Shown piece by piece: positions 29,689-36,365 of a DNA stretch of 38,577 nt. Position 1 is the first letter of the stretch; each line of letters starts with the position of its first letter. The stretch is taken from contig JAJQBI010000055.1 in assembly GCA_021203365.1 (NCBI GenBank), forward strand, positions 1 to 38,577, written 5' to 3'. A model generated the notes under the pieces. The model was not told the origin of the DNA. It saw only the letters and a list, made by a program, of their open reading frames with translations, and made no database searches. This stretch comes from Clostridiales bacterium (GTDB lineage Bacteria; Bacillota; Clostridia; Lachnospirales; Lachnospiraceae). Made by a program: the position numbers and the translations under genes.

Positions 29689-30579
29689 ATGGATCGAAAA
29701 TATGTATTGAGCTGTTGTTCGACGGTTGATCTGACGAAGGAGCATCTGGATGGGCGGGGGATTCATTATGTCTGTATGCACTATTCGCTGGATGGGAAGG
29801 AATATTTCGATGATCTGGGACAGTCGATGCCGTTTGATGTGTTCTATCGTAAGATGCAGGAAGGAGCCGAGACAAAGACGTCCCAGGTGAATGTAGAGGA
29901 GTTTATGAAGTATTTTCGCCCTTTTCTGGAGAAGGGGCTGGATGTTCTGCACGTCAGCCTTTCCAGCGGCATTTCGGGCACATGTAATTCGGCTTTTATC
30001 GCGCGGGATATGCTTCTGGAGGAGTTCCCGGACCGAAAACTTCTGGTGGTGGATTCCCTCGCTGCATCTTCGGGCTACGGGCTGCTCATGGAACTGCTCG
30101 CGGATCGCTGCGATGCCGGGGCGTCGCTGGAGGAGCTGTATGACTGGGCGCTGGCAAATCGTCTGACTATCCATCACTGGTTCTTCTCAACGGATCTGAC
30201 CTTTTATATCAAGGGAGGGCGCGTTTCAAAGACTTCCGGTTTCATAGGAAATCTGTTGAATATCTGCCCGCTTTTGAATGTGGACGATGAGGGAAAGCTG
30301 ATCCCTCGCAGCAAGATCCGGGGGAAGCGGGCGGTCATCCGCCAGATTGTGGAGCGAATGAAGGAGCATGCCGAGGGCGGAATGAACTACAGCGGAAAAT
30401 GTTATATGTGTCATTCTGCATGCTACGAAGACGCCCGGGCGGTCGCGGACCTGGTAGAGGCGGCATTCCCGAATCTGGCGGAGCCTGTCCAGATCAATGA
30501 CATCGGCACGACCATCGGAAGCCATACCGGCCCGGGGACAGTGGCGCTGTTTTTTGTGGGAGATGAGAGGGTGCATTAA
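29689..30579 (+). CDS. DegV family protein (fatty-acid binding)
   Basis: 296 residues. The family pattern is clear: VLSCCSTVDLTKEHLDGRGI, MQEGAETKTSQVNVEEFMKY, VLHVSLSSGISGTCNSAFIA, VVDSLAASSGYGLLM, FYIKGGRVSKTSGFIGNLL and a C-terminal IGTTIGSHTGPGTVALFF. DegV/FakB proteins hold one fatty acid for phosphorylation by FakA kinases. Phospholipid recycling is therefore a possible role, though many paralogues have unknown ligands. AAGGAG is 6 bases before the ATG. It appears to have taken over the promoter of a lost cation-efflux gene. Confidence 0.9.
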   Translation: MDRKYVLSCCSTVDLTKEHLDGRGIHYVCMHYSLDGKEYFDDLGQSMPFDVFYRKMQEGAETKTSQVNVEEFMKYFRPFLEKGLDVLHVSLSSGISGTCNSAFIARDMLLEEFPDRKLLVVDSLAASSGYGLLMELLADRCDAGASLEELYDWALANRLTIHHWFFSTDLTFYIKGGRVSKTSGFIGNLLNICPLLNVDDEGKLIPRSKIRGKRAVIRQIVERMKEHAEGGMNYSGKCYMCHSACYEDARAVADLVEAAFPNLAEPVQINDIGTTIGSHTGPGTVALFFVGDERVH

Positions 30580-30914
30580 CTTTGTCATAGCGCAGCCGCT
30601 GGACAATATTACCGTGATGGAAAAGCAGATTCTTTCATTCCTGGAAAATGAAATCCGAAGTCTCTCGGATGTGTACAGGGATTTGTTCCGCCTTCACTAA
30701 ACAGATGGATAAAATGATTCAGATCTATAATCATACCTCACAGATTTATTTAACTGCCTGAGCCGCATGGCATTGAAAATAATACTGTAAATCAACAGCG
30801 CCCGTTGAAAGAACTCAGCGGACGTTTTGATTATTTTATGGAGAAGCGAATCGTAAAAAAATTAAAAATGAAAATAGCGAAGCACTCGAATTTCCATAAA
30901 ATACCTCGTTTCAG
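30580..30914. other. Intergenic stretch with short coding-like pieces
   Basis: A plus-strand frame from ATG 30617 to 30700 reads MEKQILSFLENEIRSLSDVY and RDLFRLH, and a second one follows in another frame (KQMDKMIQIYNHTSQIYLTA). Both look like pieces of helical proteins but are not recognised. No terminator was seen between DegV and the convergent LysR gene. Confidence 0.4.
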
Positions 30915-31805
30915 TCAGATCCCCTGGTTTTCAGAAAAACGTGTTTTCAGCAGATCCACCAGTCTCTCTGCAATCGGCGTAAAGACCTGATACTTCTTCC
31001 AGATGATATACATTTTTGTTTCCAGTTTCGGAGACAGCGGCCGGAAGCACAGGCCACTCTCCGGACTGACATCGGCCAGACGGTCAAAGACCAGCAGACA
31101 CCCTAACCCTTCCCGGACAAACACCGAACCATTGTAAAACAGATTGATGGTTCCAATCATGTTTAACTGATCGACAGCTTCCCCACACCATCGCGGAAGA
31201 TCGACGCGGAGAGACTGGGGAGAACTGATGAGAGGGACACCCTGTAAATCCTCCGGGTGTATGGCGGCTTTCTGTGCCAGCGGGTTATCTTCCCGCATCA
31301 GGAGTCCCCAGGTATCGCTGCCCGGCAGGGAGAGATAGTTGTATTTTGAAAGGTCAGGCGGTTCTACGATGACCGCAAAATCAGACAGCCCCTGTTCCAG
31401 ATCATTCACTACCACACGGGTATCCCCACTGGTGATATGAAACCGCAGCCCCGGATATTGCAGGCGAAATTCCTTAATGACATCGGCCAGATAATGAATC
31501 AGCCAGGATTCTGCACAGCCAATCCGCACGTCCCCGCCAGTAACGTCATTCAGGGAATGGAACTCATCTATGGTTTTGTCTGTCATATTCAAAATGTCCT
31601 CTGCTCTTTTGCGCAGCAAAATCCCTTCTTCGGTCAAATGCACATTGTAATTTCCCCGGACAAATAACTTGCACCCAAGCTCTGCTTCCAGCTCCTTAAG
31701 TTGTTTCGATAAGGTTGGCTGGGAAATGTGCAGCGTTCTGGCTGCACCCGTGATGCTGCCTTCTCTGGCCACTTCGATAAAATATCGTAACACTCTCAGT
31801 TCCAT
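30915..31805 (-). CDS. LysR-family transcriptional regulator (2)
   Basis: 296 residues. The start is at ATG 31805 (MELRVLRYFIEVAREGSITG), preceded by GGAGGGG; an upstream in-frame ATG would add 24 unlikely residues. The helix-turn-helix (AARTLHISQPTLSKQLKELE) and effector domain are complete. It is clearly a paralogue of the LysR at 19069-19965. It is divergent from the nitroreductase-flavodoxin-sirtuin operon across about 210 bp, the classic layout for a LysR and its target. The words TGTAGCT at about 31944 and 31981, on both sides of the -10/-35 boxes, are candidate half sites. Confidence 0.9.
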   Translation of the reverse strand: MELRVLRYFIEVAREGSITGAARTLHISQPTLSKQLKELEAELGCKLFVRGNYNVHLTEEGILLRKRAEDILNMTDKTIDEFHSLNDVTGGDVRIGCAESWLIHYLADVIKEFRLQYPGLRFHITSGDTRVVVNDLEQGLSDFAVIVEPPDLSKYNYLSLPGSDTWGLLMREDNPLAQKAAIHPEDLQGVPLISSPQSLRVDLPRWCGEAVDQLNMIGTINLFYNGSVFVREGLGCLLVFDRLADVSPESGLCFRPLSPKLETKMYIIWKKYQVFTPIAERLVDLLKTRFSENQGI

Positions 31806-31951
31806 AGGATTTCCCCTCCTTTCCGGACTTTGAAAAGATCCCGCCCGATACCAACTTGTTAACTTCGCTTTTGCCATGCCGGTCTATAAGAAAATTTTAC
31901 CCGGATTAGATAAAAAGTGCAATCAAAACGTGGAAAAAACAAATGTAGCTC

Positions 31952-31980
31952 TTGACATTACTTTTATATCGCAATATAAT
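31952..31980 (+). promoter_or_regulatory. Consensus sigma-A promoter of the nitroreductase-sirtuin operon
   Basis: TTGACA (31952-31957), 17-bp spacer, TATAAT (31975-31980). AATGTAGCT occurs just before the -35 box and again overlapping the -10 box, which fits regulator binding across the promoter. Confidence 0.88.
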
Positions 31981-32013
31981 GTAGCTACTTAAATTACATT
32001 AAGGAGGGTAATA

Positions 32014-32553
32014 ATGATGCAAACTTTAGAAGCGATTGCCAAAAGAAAATCAACACGGGATTTTGACCCGGATAAGGCAGTTCCAGAGGAGATTATTGAT
32101 ACAATTGTAAAGGCAGGCTGCCAGGCTCCCATCGGTGCGAATAAAAGAGACTCTCTTCATCTGACCGTATGCCGGAATAAAGAAATTCTGAACGAGATTA
32201 ATCAGTCCACCGCCGCGGCCATGAAAATGGAGACGCCCAGAGATTTCTTCTATGGCGCGCCTGCTGTGATCATTGTTTCCGCTTCAGAGAAACAGATGGC
32301 GCCGGGGATTGAATATGCGAACGCCGCGTGTGTGATCGAAAATATGCTGATTGCTGCGACGGACGCCGGTGTTGACAATATTTATCTCTGGGGTGGCATA
32401 CAGGCTCTGGCAAAGAACGCAGACATGTGTGGGAAGCTGGGAATTCCGGAAGGGTTCAGACCGGTTTCCGCTGCAGCAATCGGATACAGCAAGAGCGGCA
32501 GCGCCGAGCCGAGAGAATTATCAGTCTCACTTGCAGTGAATTACATCGATTAA
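32014..32553 (+). CDS. Nitroreductase-family protein, first gene of the sirtuin operon
   Basis: 179 residues (ATG 32014, with 32017 as alternative; AGGAGG upstream). Nitroreductase features: IAKRKSTRDFDPDKAVPEEI, IVKAGCQAPIGANKRDSLHL, a YANAACVIENMLIAATDAGV helix and the C-terminal AAAIGYSKSGSAEPRE. It likely binds FMN and takes electrons from NAD(P)H. As the first gene after a LysR-controlled promoter, it may sense or remove an oxidant. The flavodoxin follows 93 bp on, across a probable attenuator. Confidence 0.88.
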   Translation: MMQTLEAIAKRKSTRDFDPDKAVPEEIIDTIVKAGCQAPIGANKRDSLHLTVCRNKEILNEINQSTAAAMKMETPRDFFYGAPAVIIVSASEKQMAPGIEYANAACVIENMLIAATDAGVDNIYLWGGIQALAKNADMCGKLGIPEGFRPVSAAAIGYSKSGSAEPRELSVSLAVNYID

Positions 32554-32570
32554 ATCATTGACGAAACAAG

Positions 32571-32616
32571 GGCACCCATTGAAGATATCACCTCTCTTTG
32601 ATGGGTGTTGCCGTTT
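32571..32616 (+). terminator. Probable attenuator between nitroreductase and flavodoxin genes
   Basis: CACCCAT (32573-32579) pairs with ATGGGTG (32601-32607); GG/CC extends the stem at its base. A short TTTT follows. It could reduce expression of the downstream genes relative to the nitroreductase. Confidence 0.5.
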
Positions 32617-32645
32617 TATGCGTGACGCGGAGAAAGGAGGGCATC

Positions 32646-33104
32646 ATGAAAACACTGATTGCTTATTATTCAAGAGCAGGCGCAACGAGAAAAGCTGCGG
32701 AGGGACTGCAAAAGATTACGAACGGAGAACTGTTTGAGATCAGGGGCGAGAAAAACTATGGAAATTATTTCACCGCGCTTGGAATTTCCAGAAAGGAATT
32801 TTCTGAAAATGAGCTTCCCAAAGTTGTGGACCAGGTAAAGGACTTTGATTCTTATGACCGCATTCTGATCGGTTTTCCAATCTGGTACAGTAAATGTCCT
32901 CAGCTGGTTCTGTCATTTATATCGCAGTATGATTTCAGAGGAAAAGAAGTTTATCCTTTCTGCACCAGCGGGATGAGCGGGCCTGAAACTGCGGCAGAGC
33001 AGCTGACGAAGGCCTGTGTCGGCGCGGCCGTTCATTCCGGTCTTCGTTTAAATAAAATCAATGAAGAGACAGTCCGGAAATGGCTTGATGGAGGCGGTAA
33101 ATAA
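32646..33104 (+). CDS. Flavodoxin (1)
   Basis: 152 residues. MKTLIAYYSRAGATRKAAEG carries the FMN phosphate loop (Y-S-R-A-G-A-T). YDRILIGFPIWYSKCPQLVL is the second flavin-contact strand, and FCTSGMSGPETAAEQL follows. This is the NAD(P)H:quinone/flavodoxin-4 type. AAAGGAGG precedes ATG 32646. The stop overlaps the first sirtuin ATG (TAATG), so both are translated together. It probably carries electrons between the nitroreductase and other partners; that pairing is inference. Confidence 0.87.
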   Translation: MKTLIAYYSRAGATRKAAEGLQKITNGELFEIRGEKNYGNYFTALGISRKEFSENELPKVVDQVKDFDSYDRILIGFPIWYSKCPQLVLSFISQYDFRGKEVYPFCTSGMSGPETAAEQLTKACVGAAVHSGLRLNKINEETVRKWLDGGGK

Positions 33105-33829
33105 TGAAGAGTGAATACAGTCAGTTAAAAGAATATATGGATCAGAGTAAGAAGACGGTCGCCGTAACAGGCGCGGGAATTTCTTATCTCTATGGCGTGA
33201 GCAGACTGAAACAAAGCGTCGGCAGGCTGAATGCCGGACGAATTTTTTCGGCTTCCTATGTCCGCAAAAAGCCGGAGGAGTTTTACAGGGTTATGAAGAA
33301 TGCTTTTCTGGACGCAACTTTTGTCAAGGGGCCGAGTCCTGTTCATAAGCAGCTGGCGGAGCTGGAAAAGCAGGGGAAGCTCTATGGCATCGTCACTCAG
33401 AACCTGGATTGTCTGCATACCATCGCCGGTTCTCAGAATGTGATAGAATTCCAGGGGAGTTTTCGGGACAATATCTGCACAGATTGTGGAAGCCGTTATT
33501 ACGATTATCAGATATGGAATGAAGGACAGGAGCCGCGTTGTGAAAAATGTGGAGCGCCGCTTATGCCAACAGGCTTCTGCAGGGATTTCAAAACCGGGGA
33601 AGAGGTATCGCGGGAGAGCATGAACAAAGCGGCCACTATGATATCTGAGGCGGATTTGGTGATTGTGATCGGCACGACCGGATTTCGCAGCAATGAATAC
33701 TTAAGCCGCATGAAGGCCGGGACAAAGCTTGTGCAGATCAACCCGTCTGAGACGCTGTTCGACCGGATGGCAGACCTGAATATCCGGGCAGATGCGGCGG
33801 AAGTCCTGGATGCTGTCATGAATGGATAA
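33104..33829 (+). CDS. Sir2-family protein (1), divergent sirtuin
   Basis: 241 residues. NAD-binding GAGIS (23-27) and the catalytic TQNLDCLHTIAGS with His105 are present. The zinc site has Cys125, Cys128, Cys146 and Cys149. The usual G-I-P-D-F-R loop after GAGIS is replaced by YLYGVSRLKQSVGRL. Sirtuins missing that loop, such as the macrodomain-linked SirTM class, act as protein ADP-ribosyltransferases rather than deacylases. With a PARG-like gene two genes on, ADP-ribosylation is a reasonable guess, but only inference. Translational coupling with flavodoxin before it and with the second sirtuin after it. Confidence 0.87.
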   Translation: MKSEYSQLKEYMDQSKKTVAVTGAGISYLYGVSRLKQSVGRLNAGRIFSASYVRKKPEEFYRVMKNAFLDATFVKGPSPVHKQLAELEKQGKLYGIVTQNLDCLHTIAGSQNVIEFQGSFRDNICTDCGSRYYDYQIWNEGQEPRCEKCGAPLMPTGFCRDFKTGEEVSRESMNKAATMISEADLVIVIGTTGFRSNEYLSRMKAGTKLVQINPSETLFDRMADLNIRADAAEVLDAVMNG

Positions 33830-33842
33830 GGGGTTGGTGTTT

Positions 33843-34559
33843 ATGCGATTTGCCAGGGGAAACCGGAACGTGGATAAAATACAGCAGCTGGCAGACTATA
33901 TTGATCAGAGTCACAGCATGGTCGCCATTACCGGGGCCGGCATTTCTCTTGCCGGCGGAGGCATTACATATGGCCAGCTTTCTAAAACGGTTCGTTCGGG
34001 TGGCTTTGGGAGTGACGATTTTCTGCGCTCTTATGTCAAGGCCATGCATAACTATAAACCCAGTTTCAGCCATTACGCGCTGCGAGATCTGGAGACAGCC
34101 GGAAAGCTGACGGGGATTATTACGACAAATGAAGATTGTATGCATACCATGGCGGGGTCCAGAAACGTAGCGGAAATCCAGGGAGGATTTCAGATCAACC
34201 GCTGCTCGAAATGCGGCCGTCACTATGACGGATATGAAATCTGGGAGCAGGAGGAACTGCCAAAGTGTGAATCATGCGGAGGCAGAATCCTGCCATGGGA
34301 GCTTTACAGTCATATCAGCCTCTGGGAGGAAGGCGTCCGGAAAGCACAGGAATGGATCTCCGGGGCAGATCTGATCCTTGTGATCGGAACCAACGGCTAT
34401 TACAGCAGCGCGTACTGGAATTACAGGAGAAATGATGCGGTCATTGTCCAGATCAATCCGGGACATACCGGTTTTGACCGTGCCGCAGATTTGAATATCC
34501 GGGAAGGCTCTGATGATGTATTTCATAAGCTGATAGAAAGGTGGAACGGGAATGTCTGA
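33843..34559 (+). CDS. Sir2-family protein (2), divergent sirtuin with altered TQN motif
   Basis: 238 residues from ATG 33843 (AAGGGG 9 bases upstream; ATG 33822, overlapping the previous stop, is an alternative). It is a paralogue of the gene before it. GAGIS is followed by a Gly-rich LAGGGITYG instead of G-I-P-D-F-R. The catalytic stretch is ITTNEDCMHTMAGS, so the usual TQN reads TTN, while His101 is kept. Zinc ligands are Cys121, Cys124, Cys142 and Cys145. The altered glutamine implies a different NAD chemistry or substrate from the first copy. It overlaps the PARG-like gene by eight bases. Confidence 0.87.
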   Translation: MRFARGNRNVDKIQQLADYIDQSHSMVAITGAGISLAGGGITYGQLSKTVRSGGFGSDDFLRSYVKAMHNYKPSFSHYALRDLETAGKLTGIITTNEDCMHTMAGSRNVAEIQGGFQINRCSKCGRHYDGYEIWEQEELPKCESCGGRILPWELYSHISLWEEGVRKAQEWISGADLILVIGTNGYYSSAYWNYRRNDAVIVQINPGHTGFDRAADLNIREGSDDVFHKLIERWNGNV

Positions 34560-35634
34560 TGAGCAGACAAACAGAGAATTATCCGAAGAAGAGCGCATGA
34601 AGCAGATGGCGGCGCAGATGCGTGCTTCGGAATACAAAGGACTTTCCGAAGAAGAAATTCAGGAAAGAGAGCGGCTAATAGAAATGCGCAGAAAAAAGAA
34701 TATCGGGATACTGGAGGACACTCTGGGGATTCTGGAGAAGGGAAGTTTTGAAAAAGACGGGCAGGAGGTAAAACTGCGGTGTTCTTCAGAACAGATGCAG
34801 GAAATCCAGGTGTTTTTGCCGGAGGACATTGATGCTCTGCGGACAGAGGCAGCTTCTGCTTCTGAAATTGTCCTTGCCGCAGACGATGCGGGAAGTGATG
34901 AAAACCGGACGCGGACGACAGCAGGCTGCGCGTTTAGCTGTGAAAACGTGGATGCTCTGGTTCTCGCACAGAAGAGATATCACAAATTAAAAGAAAACAA
35001 AGAATCAGACCCCAGGGTTCTGGTACTGAATCTGGCAAGCTCCACGCATCCGGGGGGTCAGACCCGCAAAGGTGCCAGCGCACAGGAAGAGGATCTCTGC
35101 CGCAGGACTTCTCTTCTGGTTTCTCTGGAAAGTGACGAAGCAAAAAAATATTATGATTATAACAATGCCCGGAAGACACACATGGGTTCTGACGGTGTGA
35201 TGATTTCACCCTGTGTGGAAGTCATCAAGGATGCTTCCTCAGAGACGCTTTCTGATCCATTCCCGATTTCTGTCATGAGCTGTGCGGCTCCAATGATCCG
35301 TCTGGGACTGGAAGGAATGTCGCAGCAGGAATACGAAATAATGCTGTATCGACGCATTCAGGGAATGCTTCTGGTGGCGGCATCTCAGAATTATCGCCAC
35401 CTGATTCTGGGGGCGTTCGGCTGCGGCGTATTCGGCAACGATGCCGCAGTTGTCTCAGATCTGTTTTATCATGTGATACAGAAACTGACCTTCTGCGGCA
35501 AAGGGAGCGGCCAGCTGTTTGACTCCATTGATTTTGCTGTGCTCTGCCGCCCGGGAAAGGATTACAACTACAGAGAATTCTGCAGAAATTTCGCACAGAA
35601 GGAAGACTCCTGCGTGGCCGGGAGTGTTGAATAA
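34552..35634 (+). CDS. TIGR02452-type PARG-like macrodomain protein
   Basis: 360 residues. An N-terminal helical region (about 1-95; RKKNIGILEDTLGILEKG) is usual for this microbial PARG-like group. The macro/PARG core has LNLASSTHPGGQTRKGASAQ and EED: the PARG signature G-G-G-x(6-8)-Q-E-E appears as GGQ (168-170)-x7-QEE (178-180), so the catalytic Glu pair is intact while the third Gly is Gln. ILGAFGCGVFGNDAAVVSDL is the second ADP-ribose-binding loop. It most likely hydrolyses ADP-ribose from proteins or polymers. It overlaps the second sirtuin, implying a writer-eraser set. A strong terminator ends the operon. Confidence 0.88.
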   Translation: MSDEQTNRELSEEERMKQMAAQMRASEYKGLSEEEIQERERLIEMRRKKNIGILEDTLGILEKGSFEKDGQEVKLRCSSEQMQEIQVFLPEDIDALRTEAASASEIVLAADDAGSDENRTRTTAGCAFSCENVDALVLAQKRYHKLKENKESDPRVLVLNLASSTHPGGQTRKGASAQEEDLCRRTSLLVSLESDEAKKYYDYNNARKTHMGSDGVMISPCVEVIKDASSETLSDPFPISVMSCAAPMIRLGLEGMSQQEYEIMLYRRIQGMLLVAASQNYRHLILGAFGCGVFGNDAAVVSDLFYHVIQKLTFCGKGSGQLFDSIDFAVLCRPGKDYNYREFCRNFAQKEDSCVAGSVE

Positions 35635-35655
35635 TAAAGAAAAGCAATTGCTCAC

Positions 35656-35702
35656 AAGCCTGTAACTGCCCTTTTTCAGCAGCTGCGGGCTTCAGTTTTT
35701 TA
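35656..35702 (+). terminator. Intrinsic terminator of the nitroreductase-sirtuin-PARG operon
   Basis: AAGCCTGTAACTG (35656-35668) pairs with CAGCTGCGGGCTT (35680-35692), with two G-U pairs and one mismatch, followed by T6 (35696-35701). Confidence 0.8.
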
Positions 35703-35782
35703 TGGTAAAATCTAACAGCCTGTCCTGTTATTTCTTTGGATGTTGTGTTAAAAACCGGATTCAGACTGAATTCAATACGAGA

Positions 35783-35811
35783 TTGATTTCGGGTGCTATG
35801 ATTGCTATAAT
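35783..35811 (+). promoter_or_regulatory. Sigma-A promoter of flavodoxin (2)
   Basis: TTGATT (35783-35788), 17-bp spacer, TATAAT (35806-35811). It lies 52 bp before the flavodoxin start and after the terminator, so this gene is separately controlled. Confidence 0.72.
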
Positions 35812-35863
35812 AAAAATGATCGTCAGAGGCGGAATGCAGTTGTATAGAAAGGAGATTTTTATT

Positions 35864-36340
35864 ATGGCAAAGAAAACATTGGTGGCATATTTTTCGGCAA
35901 GTGGGGTGACTGCATCCCTTGCAAAGGAATTGGCGGATGGGATTGGAGCGGACCTGCATGAAATACGGCCGGAGATTCCTTACACGAAAGCTGATCTGGA
36001 CTGGACAAACAAAAACAGTCGCAGCAGCGTGGAAATGAAGGATAAGTCTTTCCGCCCGCCGATTGCAAATAGTGTGGAAAATATGGATGAGTATGAAAAA
36101 ATCTATCTCGGCTTTCCGATTTGGTGGTATGTAGCTCCAACCATCATCAACACGTTTTTAGAGCAGTATAATCTGACTGGAAAAGAGATTATCCCTTTTG
36201 CAACGTCAGGCAGCAGTGGAATGGGGCGGACAAACGAAGAATTGAAGGCCTCCTGTAAGGGTGCGGTTTTAAAAGAGGGCAGACGTTTTGCTGCCAATGC
36301 CAGTGCAGCAGAGCTGAAGGCCTGGGCAAATAAAAACTGA
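35864..36340 (+). CDS. Flavodoxin (2)
   Basis: 158 residues from ATG 35864 (AAAGGAG 9 bases upstream). KKTLVAYFSASGVTASLAKE is the FMN phosphate loop; YEKIYLGFPIWWYVAPTIIN and IIPFATSGSSGMGRTNEEL supply further flavin contacts. It is the same flavodoxin type as the one at 32646-33104, but the two differ substantially, so this is not a recent copy. It has its own promoter. The rhamnosidase gene follows at once, but probably has separate meaning. Confidence 0.87.
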   Translation: MAKKTLVAYFSASGVTASLAKELADGIGADLHEIRPEIPYTKADLDWTNKNSRSSVEMKDKSFRPPIANSVENMDEYEKIYLGFPIWWYVAPTIINTFLEQYNLTGKEIIPFATSGSSGMGRTNEELKASCKGAVLKEGRRFAANASAAELKAWANKN

Positions 36341-36365
36341 CAATATGGAAACGGACGATATAAGT

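Noticed and set aside
30805-30990. 61-codon plus-strand frame before LysR 2
   Set aside because: Its second half is antisense to the LysR gene and the first half has low-complexity Lys-rich text without a ribosome site.
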